DNA from: Acidobacteriota bacterium
Lineage (GTDB): Bacteria > Acidobacteriota > Blastocatellia > Chloracidobacteriales > JADJPF01
Assembly: GCA_016213785.1 (NCBI GenBank)
Contig: JACQZQ010000008.1
Span: 124,001-188,000 of the forward strand
Direction of reading: 5' to 3'
DNA length: 64,000 nucleotides
The position numbers were made by a program, and so were the translations under genes. This document shows positions 37,001 to 45,083 of this stretch, in pieces; the first letter of the stretch is position 1, and each line of letters opens with the position of its first letter. The notes under the pieces are model-generated. The model saw nothing but the letters and a program-made list of their open reading frames with translations, had not been told where the DNA came from and ran no database searches.

Positions 37001-38222
37001 CACGAATAGAGGGTTTATAGTAATAACGTGCACTAAAATATGGAGAACTGCGTGGAGGATCAAAATCTGATGATAAGCCACGTCTAATTAATTGGATTGG
37101 ATTAGCATTAAGAATAGTTTGGATAGGTAGTTGTAACCTAGGAGCACCTACGTTAATAAAGGGTCGTTCTTGGGTATTTAGTGGGCCACAAGTTCCTGCT
37201 CCTACATCCTGAGAAGGGCTACCTATGCTGTTACAAGCAGGTGCTGGTACTCTAGCTCCTGTTCTAGCGCTACCTTCATTCTCTTCTAAATCTCTAGTAC
37301 CCCCTGCTGTATTGATATCATAAAGCATTAAAGTGTCATTATTAGTATTGGTACTATATTTTTCATTACCAATAAGCATATGTTTCCCAACACTTATACG
37401 TGCTGGGCCACGAGAAACATTACCATTTGCATCAGCAAAATATTGAGAAAATCTAATATTTTGGTTTCGATTACGAGTTAAATAGAAATTATTATTGGTA
37501 TGTACCCAACCACCAAAAGCCCAATTAGGAGGAACATAAAGTTCAAAGTCTGAGTCTGAGAAAATACCAAATTGGAATAATGGTAATAAAAGGTTGTCAA
37601 AATCACGGGTAAGTTGTAGATCAGCACCACCTCGGACTTGATTAGTTACAGTAGCAACTTGGCGATAGCGTCTAATAAAAGCTTGTAGTCCAGTATAAAC
37701 ACCTGTGTTTATTTGGAGTGGATAAGGTGGACGTGCTGCAACAGTACAACCTGCGACGCTAGGACTAGGGTTACAAACATCTACAATACAAAAATTGGGT
37801 TGTCCTACCCAACCTAAGTCAAATAAATTGGAAGAAGAATAATCATTAGAAGAATAGCCTGGAGCACAAGGTGAGCCTGGGGGACAGCTTACATTAGGTT
37901 TTACTACTCGAAAATTATTGAGAACATCTGGTGGAGCAAGTACTACTCTACAAAGCGAGTCATAGCTAGGATTAGTAGAATTAATAAATAAAGAGCTAAA
38001 ATCTCTAGACATCTGCTCTAGTTTTGAAAATGCTGTGTAATAAGCTTTTTGCTGTGCTACTTCAAAATTAGAGGAGACAGTATCAGTAGTTGTAATTGTT
38101 AAAGAGGCACTTACATAAATAGTCAACAAAGCTAGTAAGAGCGTGACTATTATCAGGGCAGAACCACGCTCTTTAGCCTTGCGGCGTAAATACTTACGCA
38201 CAAGTTTTTTTAGTAATTTCAT
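34062..38222 (-). CDS. giant PilX-like pilus protein
   Basis: 1386 residues. The N-terminus (about 18-50, RGSALIIVTLLLALLTIYVSASL) matches PilX-type minor pilin helices: a glycine at the processing site and no Glu5. The body is Asn/Thr/Pro/Gly-rich, probably beta, with Cys concentrated in pairs (for example CGNNC) that may form disulfides. PilX is normally under 250 residues, so about 1100 residues are added. It lies last in a fimT-pilV-pilW-pilX order, where pilY1 often follows; no pilY1 is present, so this protein may take on the tip or adhesin role (inference). An SD AAGGAG precedes the ATG. Confidence 0.8.
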   Translation of the reverse strand: MKLLKKLVRKYLRRKAKERGSALIIVTLLLALLTIYVSASLTITTTDTVSSNFEVAQQKAYYTAFSKLEQMSRDFSSLFINSTNPSYDSLCRVVLAPPDVLNNFRVVKPNVSCPPGSPCAPGYSSNDYSSSNLFDLGWVGQPNFCIVDVCNPSPSVAGCTVAARPPYPLQINTGVYTGLQAFIRRYRQVATVTNQVRGGADLQLTRDFDNLLLPLFQFGIFSDSDFELYVPPNWAFGGWVHTNNNFYLTRNRNQNIRFSQYFADANGNVSRGPARISVGKHMLIGNEKYSTNTNNDTLMLYDINTAGGTRDLEENEGSARTGARVPAPACNSIGSPSQDVGAGTCGPLNTQERPFINVGAPRLQLPIQTILNANPIQLIRRGLSSDFDPPRSSPYFSARYYYKPSIRVTLADYQSQLPRSVVPGDDVTNPTSATGPFGGIQLDAPDPLLAMTGTETVKASGFPTTNPNWFYMPDDTVAGISNRPLPRGYVPKVISPTDGVPRPTGARVNGYRVHGWIKVEVVRANGLTQDITQEILNLGLTVPYSANSTGAFYYPRATASFPSAAYKNGPLPFGTGPFPDENSILHIQRFGVPYTNAKSATLNDAMPADLTSANVPQGLNNLTNVIVDYYSSMARRAFNNPGGLNMFGIEDNLDGAGKYLTRNDTTGAAYHEPQVDRCGYYTDADTASPGPRTTLNRIPGRMQLPAKSDTLARQSIDFSGNANATTSNYVAPTATTQLTENANTPKKPYAPLMPGDLPDSTNVESVVFQDGETTWSVMDNQATPQKHRLVPFPINMFDSREGTPHEPNGGATADPPVRGLVRTAVTKVGTMNLVEIDMGNLGRLLKGDFDALFSQMGNTPFRQSTGNPLTAAQLRDNIDLNQDNGWLVYMSDRRGDEPVLNTNPNVKTPGAQLPTPTPGTPSLIGDGEYNREDVVWSDGGNTNGGNPAAIQVATSAAAMAAPFGCDPGLNSNNRDEGKSPQDANNDCFIARETTNSGFSETAPYTDGFYSGTLPPTAGNVTAEDQYDGATTYATQPNTTARMGNIIAMTQVGTNRFNQPAATGNAQWSRKPAPVYDTDVTRLRVEMFRRGTRLVNASNLFPTGPRIGVCNFPLGVNIISENPVYVLGNFNAPAAEVGDTGDAFPGITPTGGVMVPVITGTNAPTRPTYFNGNDFDTCGNNCHVPAAIVADAITLLSGVCVGSSNTNWSTTDNNAGWLDSRSFITPYQAIGYRPARNSVYRFALVSGFTPSWYPQYWNGVNGANSLTIHQGTNSSYSSGALNNFPRFLEDWGQNDDNPQFATYSGSLIRIYKSTQGNGAFKRVGGAGKTLGFTTAGEVDYVYRPPNRDWIFDTDFNNPCTLPPGSPFLQLVDFKGFQQSQVQRQKPN

Positions 38223-38259
38223 AAATAGGTCTCCTTAAGAGATTATTATAGTGAGAAAA

Positions 38260-39477
38260 TTATGGGTTTGTTGGAGGTGCAGGAACATTAATAAAGTTAG
38301 TTCTAAAAATATTTCTAACTCCAAAAGTTCCTTCTAAGGTAAAGCGATATAAATAACCTTTTCCTCTATCTAGTTCAGTTGGTGAGGTAACTTTAATACG
38401 ATTATCTCGATCGGCTGCACGAACTTTTAAAGATACATTTACTTCACGTATATCATTTAGTCTATACTCTGGGTCAGCACCACCATTAGTTGCTCGGCCA
38501 TTAAAACCTGGATCATCTATTGCCACATTTATATTAGGGTCATTTATATTATAGGTAAATTGAAGATCTTCTATTCCAGTAGCAATTATATTGTCAAAAT
38601 AACAAGTCCCATTACAGTTATAAGTACTTCCATTTGGAGTAACTTGAGCTACAGTAGTAACATTATTACCTCCTGCTGTTGTATGTGGAGGAGGAAGTAG
38701 TTCACGCCTAATTAAATTACCATCAACATCAACAAAGAAAGTAAGAAAGGAAAAGCGATAAGCTAGGATAGGAGGTTGTACAGGTATACCTTGTATTGGT
38801 AAAGAGAGGTCTGTTAAAGGTTGGTTAATATTATCTGGTGGAGGTACAATATTACCAAAACGATTTATTTGATAAGGGTCTGAGTTAGCTAAAGTAATTA
38901 TTCTATTAACTGGGTCAATGCCAGTAATAACACCAATTGCAGACACTGTACTTCTGTTTAAGTAGAGAAGGTCGCCTACAAATAAACCATTTAACATCCC
39001 AGCCGCAACTGTAAGAGTCGCGCTAGCACCTGTAGCATTATAAGTTCCAGTTAAAGGTAGGCCATTATTAAAAGAAGGGTCTACTGAAACTAAAGTAATT
39101 TGGTCAGTTGTATTAAATACAGGAGTGCCACCACTATCAACACCTACTCTTACTTGATTTAAGTTATTACCAGGAATAAGGGGTGTTAATAAATAAACTC
39201 CATTCATATCTGCTGGCCCAGATAGGTTATTAAATAAACTAGCTGTTCCTAAACGAACCTGGGGAGCAAAATTAAAGCCTGCATTAGTAATATCACGACC
39301 CATTGTAATCATTGCACCACGAGCATTTTGTTCAATATCAGTTGTCCTAATGGTAGTGGAGCGATTAGCTTGGCCTACACGTAGAAAAGAAAATAATGGG
39401 CCAATAAGTATTAGTAATAAAACAGCAGCTATTAAAAGTTCTATGAGGGTAAAACCTCGTTGGGCATTTTTTTTCAT
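38260..39477 (-). CDS. PilW-like minor pilin
   Basis: 405 residues. Prepilin signal QRG-FTLIELLIAAVLLLILIG with Glu5, then a pilin helix to about 45 and a beta-rich domain; a C-terminal block RDNRIKVTSPTELDRGKGYLYRF is typical of PilW-like proteins. It is processed by the prepilin peptidase (gene not in the window) and should prime or cap the pilus with PilV and PilX. Gaps to its neighbours are 18 and 37 bases, so it is in one operon. An SD (GGAG) is present. Confidence 0.88.
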   Translation of the reverse strand: MKKNAQRGFTLIELLIAAVLLLILIGPLFSFLRVGQANRSTTIRTTDIEQNARGAMITMGRDITNAGFNFAPQVRLGTASLFNNLSGPADMNGVYLLTPLIPGNNLNQVRVGVDSGGTPVFNTTDQITLVSVDPSFNNGLPLTGTYNATGASATLTVAAGMLNGLFVGDLLYLNRSTVSAIGVITGIDPVNRIITLANSDPYQINRFGNIVPPPDNINQPLTDLSLPIQGIPVQPPILAYRFSFLTFFVDVDGNLIRRELLPPPHTTAGGNNVTTVAQVTPNGSTYNCNGTCYFDNIIATGIEDLQFTYNINDPNINVAIDDPGFNGRATNGGADPEYRLNDIREVNVSLKVRAADRDNRIKVTSPTELDRGKGYLYRFTLEGTFGVRNIFRTNFINVPAPPTNP

Positions 39478-39495
39478 TATTGTTTCTCCTGCAAG

Positions 39496-40119
39496 TTACT
39501 GTAAAACATTAAAGTTTGCTATTTGAGTGCTTAAAGTAAGGCTTTCGCGGCCACCAGTAGCATTAGGGTAATTAACTGTTACATCTATTTGCTTGGTTGC
39601 AGGCCCGACATCTGTAATAACGACTTGCCTAGTAAAACTAGTTAAAGGAACTCTTTTGTTATCTGCGGTAGTAGAAAATTGACCATCTAGTCCAGGCGTA
39701 ATATCTAGAGTAACAAGATTTGTTCCTAAACTAGGACAAGGTGCCATAGCGTCAAAAGTGCCTGTTCTTCCATCATCACAAGTTCCATAAACTCCATCTG
39801 GGCCTGCTGTTAAAGCTGCTGCAACTACGCCAGTAAAACGATTTACAGCTGGAGGGCCTGGAGGGCTGATTGTAGAGTTAAAATCGGAAAATGAACTAAA
39901 CCCAGGTTTGCCGGATTCTTTAGCTGTTATTATTGTTTCCATTATGCTATTAGCTAGTTGTTTAGCTAGAGTTTGTTGTTTAGAGCGTTGGGGTAATGTC
40001 ACCCCTACTACTAAACCTCCAGATAAAGCTACTAAACCAATAGTGATAATTACTATTGATATAAGAACTTCAATAAGAGAAAACCCTTTTTGGTTTTTAA
40101 TAATTTTAATAATTTTCAT
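39496..40119 (-). CDS. PilV-like minor pilin
   Basis: 207 residues. Prepilin signal QKG-FSLIEVLISIVIITIGLVAL with Glu5, the IGLVAL segment being characteristic of PilV. A Cys pair lies in the middle of the globular part (CDDGRTGTFDAMAPC). It lies between the fimT-like and pilW-like genes and is co-transcribed with them. Confidence 0.88.
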   Translation of the reverse strand: MKIIKIIKNQKGFSLIEVLISIVIITIGLVALSGGLVVGVTLPQRSKQQTLAKQLANSIMETIITAKESGKPGFSSFSDFNSTISPPGPPAVNRFTGVVAAALTAGPDGVYGTCDDGRTGTFDAMAPCPSLGTNLVTLDITPGLDGQFSTTADNKRVPLTSFTRQVVITDVGPATKQIDVTVNYPNATGGRESLTLSTQIANFNVLQ

Positions 40120-40154
40120 ATGTATTTATAACCTAATAAATAATAGGTTGCCTC

Positions 40155-40838
40155 CTAACTATTAGAATCTATTTTAGGCGACCATTTGTTAGGTGTGCCA
40201 TTAGGAAGAAATCGCCAAAACTTAAGCCCACCTGTTGCACCATATAAAGTGACTGCTCTAAGTAATGTGGGGGATTTAGTTTGATCTATATCAAATGAAG
40301 AAAAGTAAAATATAGAATAATTTTGAGTTCCTGTGCCGGTAGAAGCATTAACAGCACGTCCAGCAGGATCAAAATAAGTTACATATGCTGCTGTAGTGAA
40401 ATCAAATTTACTAAAGCTACGTTCTGGAGCAGGAAAATCTGTATTAGGTGGTGCAGAAAAGAAACTAGCATTAAGAATTACATCAGGAGGTAGTTGTTTA
40501 GTTAAAGTGATTTTTTCATCGACTGTCTGTAATTGCCCCATATCTACTAAAGAAACGCTTTGCGCTAAAAAAGTCATAGTTACAGGAGTATCTGTATTTG
40601 GCAAAGTTATAGATTGATCGGTTGGGGCAGCATTTATTACTACTGCATAAAACTGACGTTGGGTTATTGACTGTATACGAGCTTGACGCATTATATTATA
40701 GATTGAAGCCGCAGCATCTTCTGTTTTAACCATACGCCTATTAGGATTTAAAGAGGTTATTGTTAAAGCTGTTAAAATACCTAAGATTACTAATACCACT
40801 AGTATTTCTATGATGGTAAAGCCTTTTTGTTTTTTCAT
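40155..40838 (-). CDS. FimT/GspH-like minor pilin
   Basis: 227 residues. Prepilin signal QKG-FTIIEILVVLVILGILTAL with Glu5, followed by the RQARIQSITQRQ segment typical of FimT/GspH proteins. ATG 40838 is chosen over an upstream TTG, which sits too close to the SD AGGAG. It is the first gene of the minor pilin run. In related systems FimT can bind DNA and aid uptake; that is not shown here. Confidence 0.87.
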   Translation of the reverse strand: MKKQKGFTIIEILVVLVILGILTALTITSLNPNRRMVKTEDAAASIYNIMRQARIQSITQRQFYAVVINAAPTDQSITLPNTDTPVTMTFLAQSVSLVDMGQLQTVDEKITLTKQLPPDVILNASFFSAPPNTDFPAPERSFSKFDFTTAAYVTYFDPAGRAVNASTGTGTQNYSIFYFSSFDIDQTKSPTLLRAVTLYGATGGLKFWRFLPNGTPNKWSPKIDSNS

Positions 40839-41163
40839 AAGGAGCAAACTCCTAAATTTGTCGTTAATAGTTAAAGATTTTATTAAATTAAAGTTAAGGT
40901 TTTGTTAGAAAATGTAAAGAACTAACCCTAAATTCTAGAAGATTTTTTTGAACAAAGGACTTAAATTTATTTGATTTTGGTTAAGATTTAGGGGAAAGTC
41001 CTTACAAGACACACTATTACACTTATCTAGATAACTTACACAAAAATGGACGCTTAAGCAATGGAAAAGTCCTTAAATTGGAAAGAAAATTAGAATTTTA
41101 TTAAAATTTTTGTTTTTACTAAAAAATAGGTTTATTTATAAAAATTTTCTTTTGAGTTTATGT
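40839..41163. other. 325-base gap before the minor pilin genes
   Basis: AT-rich with no ORF. AAGGACTT and AAGTCCTT occur as spaced inverted copies (near 40957 and 41000, with another near 41070). They could be operator half-sites for the pilin operon, but no clear promoter was found. Confidence 0.3.
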
Positions 41164-42243
41164 TTAAGAATCCCCTTCTAAAGTTAATGCTCTTTCAACT
41201 TCTGTTGGCCGGCTTGCTGCTGTACGTACAGTATTAAGATCAATAAGACCTGCTTTATAGAGTTCAATTATATGTTGATCAAATGTACGCATCCCATAAT
41301 AATCATTTCCTTTTTCCATATGAGAAGTTATTTCTGATAATCTTTCAGGGTTTCTTAAACATTCTGCAATACTTGGGTTCATTCTTAGGATTTCTACGGC
41401 AGGAACTCTTTCTCCTCCTGTAATGGATGGTAGTAGTCTTAAACTTATTATAGCCGCTAAAGTATTGGCTAGGCGTTCTCTAAGGGATTGTCTTTCTTGT
41501 TCGCCATAAAAACCTAGTATACGTCCAAAGGTTTTTTGTGCGTCTGTGGTATGAATTGCGCTTATAACTAAGTGTCCAGTCTCGGCAGCAGTTAAAACAG
41601 CGTCAAAAGTTTGACCATCACGAATTTCACCTATCATAATTACATCAGGGCTTTGACGTAAGGCTTGACGAAGAGCGTTTTGATAATCTGTTACATCTTC
41701 TCCTATTTCTCTTTGTGTAATTAATGAGCGGGACTTTCGGTAAGTAAATTCTACAGGGTCTTCTACCGTAATAATATGAGCTTTCCTAGTTCTATTAATT
41801 TGTTCTAGAAGTGCAGAAATAGTAGTTGATTTACCTTGTCCAGTTGCCCCAGTAATTAAGATTAATCCCCTAGTTAGCTCTGATAGGGAAGTTATTTCTG
41901 AAGGCAAATGTAAGTCATTAAAAGTGCGAATTTCGACAGGAATAACTCTTAGCACAATTCTAAATAGATTTCTTTGCTTAAAAACACTAGCACGGAAACG
42001 TCCTATATCTTCTAGTTCATAAGCAACATCGCAGGCTGTAAAAGAGCTTAAGTCTTCAAAATGGTGTTGAAGCAGTAGACGTGCAATTAATTCGGTATCG
42101 CGAGCTTCTAGGGCTTCAGATTTAATATCTATAAGAGTTCCGCTATAGCGAAACATTGGTGCTTCACCAACAGCAAGAATAATGTCAGATACCCCATCCT
42201 CAACGGCTAACTGTAATAGGCTGTCGAACTTTTTTCGATTCAT
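41164..42243 (-). CDS. pilT: PilT-like pilus retraction ATPase
   Basis: About 359 residues of secretion-type ATPase. The N-terminal PAS-like domain is followed by Walker A GATGQGKST (132-140 from ATG 42243), the Asp box ITVEDPVEF, Walker B DVIMIGEIRD and the His box HLVISAIHTT. PilT normally has GPTGSGKST; here Pro is Ala and Ser is Gln. Length and the absence of the PilB N-terminal domain fit PilT or PilU, which power retraction and twitching. ATG 42243 is preferred over the TTG at 42255. It lies upstream of the minor pilin genes across a 325-base gap. Confidence 0.93.
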   Translation of the reverse strand: MNRKKFDSLLQLAVEDGVSDIILAVGEAPMFRYSGTLIDIKSEALEARDTELIARLLLQHHFEDLSSFTACDVAYELEDIGRFRASVFKQRNLFRIVLRVIPVEIRTFNDLHLPSEITSLSELTRGLILITGATGQGKSTTISALLEQINRTRKAHIITVEDPVEFTYRKSRSLITQREIGEDVTDYQNALRQALRQSPDVIMIGEIRDGQTFDAVLTAAETGHLVISAIHTTDAQKTFGRILGFYGEQERQSLRERLANTLAAIISLRLLPSITGGERVPAVEILRMNPSIAECLRNPERLSEITSHMEKGNDYYGMRTFDQHIIELYKAGLIDLNTVRTAASRPTEVERALTLEGDS

Positions 42244-42664
42244 TGATTTTTCCAAATATTTTAAGGAGATTTTAAGGAAAGACTCTTTACGGCAAAATTC
42301 TAGCTTATTAGGTTAGTGATTGCCAATTTTTCTTACCCTTAAGTTTGACCAAGCTAAAATTAATTGCTAAGTGTCTGAAATAGTAAAGCGATCAAAAATT
42401 TGACTAGCTAAGAGTTTTTATCTAGAAAAATTAAAAACTATCAAAACTACCTTAGGTTTATAGACTTTATAGTGTTAAAAGATAGCCAAAAATAAAACAA
42501 AAAATAATAGGACTTTTAATATATGATGCCAATAGGTTGATCGCAAAGAAGCTATCAGATACAATATAGTAATACTTCAAGTTTCATTGGCTAACTCATA
42601 GAAATCTATATAATTAGCTTCACCGCAAAAAATATTTCACAAACCCTATTAGGAGACAAGAGCA
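42244..42664. other. 420-base divergent region, pilT and carboxylase
   Basis: AT-rich with no ORF. It holds the carboxylase promoter candidate at 42537-42565 and a weaker one near 42402-42430 (TTGACT, 17 bases, TAGAAA). Confidence 0.4.
42537..42565 (+). promoter_or_regulatory. candidate sigma-70 promoter of the carboxylase gene
   Basis: TTGATC (42537-42542), 17-base spacer, TACAAT (42560-42565). This predicts a leader of about 93 bases before the ATG at 42665. Confidence 0.55.
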
Positions 42665-44212
42665 ATGACCGAGCAAAAGCTCAAGTTCTTGAATGAGCGT
42701 AAAGAGAAAGCACTTTTAGGCGGAGGTCAAGACCGAATTGAGAAACAACATCAATTAGGCAAGAAAAGTGCTAGAGAAAGAATACAGTATCTTTTAGATG
42801 AAGGAACTTTTGAAGAATTTGACCAGCTAAAATCTCATCGCTGTCAAGACTTTGGCCTTTCAGATCAAGATTATCCTGGTGATGGGATGGTAACAGGCTA
42901 TGGATTAATTGAAGGAAAGCAAGTTTTTGTTTTTGCCCAAGATTTTACCGTTTTTGGAGGCTCTCTTTCAGAAACTAATGCAGGAAAAATCTGTAAAATT
43001 ATGGATATGGCTATGAAAGTAGGTGCTCCACTTATTGGGCTTAATGATTCAGGTGGTGCACGTATTCAAGAAGGAGTTGTCTCTCTAGGAGGCTATGCTG
43101 ACATATTTTTGCGTAATACATTAGCTTCAGGGGTCATTCCTCAAATTTCTGCAATTATGGGGCCTTGTGCTGGAGGGGCAGTTTATAGTCCAGCAATAAC
43201 AGATTTTAATGTAATGGTTAAGAATACCAGCTATATGTTTATTACTGGGCCAGATGTAATTAAGGCCGTTACCCATGAAGATGTTACAAAAGAAGATTTG
43301 GGAGGTGCTCTAACTCATAATATCCGTAGTGGGGTTGCTCATTTTGCTGCTGAAGATGAGGAAGATTGCTTAAATATAATTAGAGAGTTACTTTCTTTTA
43401 TGCCTTCTAATAATATGGATGATCCGCCATATAAAGCTACTAGCGACCCAGTAGATAGACAAGATAAAAAACTTAATAGTATTGTTCCTGATAACCCAAA
43501 CCTCCCTTATGATATTAGAGAAGTTATCCGTAGAATTGCAGATGATGGTTATTTTTTTGAAGTAGCAGAACATTTTGCAAAAAATATTGTGATAGGTTTT
43601 GCTAGATTAGGGGGGTATTCTGTTGGTATAGTTGCTAATCAACCAGCTTTTTTAGCAGGAGTTCTAGATATAGATGCTTCGGTAAAAGCAGCTAGGTTTG
43701 TGCGCTTTTGTGATTGTTTTAATATTCCACTAATTACTTTTGAGGATGTTCCAGGGTTTTTACCAGGTATACAACAAGAATATAACGGCATTATTCGTCA
43801 TGGAGCAAAACTGCTTTATGCTTTTGCAGAGGCTACAGTTCCTAAGCTAACAGTAATTACTCGCAAGGCATATGGAGGAGCTTATTGTGTAATGGCTTCT
43901 AAGCATATTAGGGCAGACCTAAATTTTGCTTGGCCTACAGCAGAAATAGCGGTAATGGGTGCTGAGGGAGCGGTAAATATTTTATATCGTCAGCAAATAA
44001 GTCAAGCTGAGGATACAACACTGGCAAGGGCTGAAAAAATCAAAGAATATCAAGATAAATTTGCATCACCCTATGTTGCTGCTCAGCATGGATTTATTGA
44101 TGAAATAATAGAGCCTGCTCAAACTAGGCAAAAACTTATTCGTGGATTAAAACTACTTGGAAATAAACGAGATACTAATCCACCAAAAAAACATGGCAAT
44201 ATTCCTCTATAA
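42665..44212 (+). CDS. acyl-CoA carboxylase beta (carboxyltransferase) subunit
   Basis: 515 residues, the usual length of propionyl-CoA carboxylase beta chains. It transfers carboxyl from carboxybiotin to an acyl-CoA, most likely propionyl-CoA (giving methylmalonyl-CoA). Typical blocks: [13 protein letters not shown] (acyl-CoA site), [16 protein letters not shown], and in the second half [34 protein letters not shown]. No biotin carboxylase or carrier gene is adjacent, so the alpha subunit is encoded elsewhere. An SD (GGAGA) precedes the ATG. Confidence 0.93.
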   Translation: MTEQKLKFLNERKEKALLGGGQDRIEKQHQLGKKSARERIQYLLDEGTFEEFDQLKSHRCQDFGLSDQDYPGDGMVTGYGLIEGKQVFVFAQDFTVFGGSLSETNAGKICKIMDMAMKVGAPLIGLNDSGGARIQEGVVSLGGYADIFLRNTLASGVIPQISAIMGPCAGGAVYSPAITDFNVMVKNTSYMFITGPDVIKAVTHEDVTKEDLGGALTHNIRSGVAHFAAEDEEDCLNIIRELLSFMPSNNMDDPPYKATSDPVDRQDKKLNSIVPDNPNLPYDIREVIRRIADDGYFFEVAEHFAKNIVIGFARLGGYSVGIVANQPAFLAGVLDIDASVKAARFVRFCDCFNIPLITFEDVPGFLPGIQQEYNGIIRHGAKLLYAFAEATVPKLTVITRKAYGGAYCVMASKHIRADLNFAWPTAEIAVMGAEGAVNILYRQQISQAEDTTLARAEKIKEYQDKFASPYVAAQHGFIDEIIEPAQTRQKLIRGLKLLGNKRDTNPPKKHGNIPL

Positions 44213-44252
44213 GGTTTTATAAGGTTTTATACGTTAAGGAGAGTTTAATTTT

Positions 44253-45029
44253 ATGAAGTTACCTAAAATATTTTTTACTGCTTTTATTTGTTTACTTTTT
44301 CTTACTTTAACTACTAATGCCGATATTATTAAACTCAAAAATGGTACAGTTGTTAAAGGAAAAGTTGTTAGTTTTACTAATAACTCTTTTACTGTAGCCT
44401 TAGATCTTGGTAATAGCAGTCAATCCTCAAGAGCTATTCTAGATATTAGAGATGTTGAGTCTATAGAGTTTGAAAATCAAGATAGTACTAGAGCCTCACA
44501 AACTCGTGAAAGCACAGTTCCTCGCCCTAGCGATCCAGATGATGATACAGGGCATAAAGTTACTAATAACTCTAGTAATAATTCTAGTCGTCCTACTATT
44601 AGTAAACCTGTTCCTGCTACAGACACTCGCCCAAATCAGCCTATCTCAAACTCTGTTAGCTCAGCTAATGCTAAGGAAGTTGTGGCAGTTGTACCAGCAA
44701 AAGACGATTGGACTTACTCTAATCTTACTGTTCGTAGAGGAGATAAAATTAAATTAAGTGCTTCAGGTCGTGTAAAAATATCTTCTTCCAAAGAAGTAGG
44801 CCCTGAAGGTGTTGAACTAGAAGATAAAAATAAACTTCTCTTAGATCAACCAACAGGAGCACTTATTGCTGTTATTGGCGATGACAATGATGATTTTATT
44901 TATGTTGGTCGCGAAGGTGAATTTGTTGCTAAACGAGATGGAAAATTGTTCTTAAGTGTTAATGAAGGTGACTTAACAGATAATAATGGATCTTTTAATG
45001 TCAAAGTTAAAGTTGATCCAACCCGTTAA
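44253..45029 (+). CDS. exported protein with PA-IL lectin-like domain
   Basis: 258 residues. Signal peptide (about 1-23, cleavage near TNA-DI). A small beta domain (25-70; IIKLKNGTVVKGKVVSF) of the kind found in many exported Acidobacteriota proteins is followed by a Ser/Asn/Pro-rich linker (75-145). The C-terminal sandwich (about 148-258: TGALIAVIGDD...VGREGEF...LFLSVNEGDLTDNNGSFNVKV) has the strand order and NxGxF/VNDG-type end of PA-IL (LecA)-like domains. Sugar binding is plausible but not shown. An SD AAGGAG is present. Confidence 0.7.
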   Translation: MKLPKIFFTAFICLLFLTLTTNADIIKLKNGTVVKGKVVSFTNNSFTVALDLGNSSQSSRAILDIRDVESIEFENQDSTRASQTRESTVPRPSDPDDDTGHKVTNNSSNNSSRPTISKPVPATDTRPNQPISNSVSSANAKEVVAVVPAKDDWTYSNLTVRRGDKIKLSASGRVKISSSKEVGPEGVELEDKNKLLLDQPTGALIAVIGDDNDDFIYVGREGEFVAKRDGKLFLSVNEGDLTDNNGSFNVKVKVDPTR

Positions 45030-45037
45030 AAAATTAT

Positions 45038-45067
45038 ATAGCCCTAAGAAAAAATTCTTAGGGCTAT
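45038..45067 (+). terminator. hairpin between the lectin-like gene and hypF
   Basis: ATAGCCCTAAGAA (45038-45050) with TTCTTAGGGCTAT (45055-45067), 4-nt loop. There is no T tract downstream, so it may attenuate rather than end transcription into hypF. It shares the CCTAAGAA core with 6999-7034. Confidence 0.5.
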
Positions 45068-45083
45068 TAGCAGATCAAAAAAC

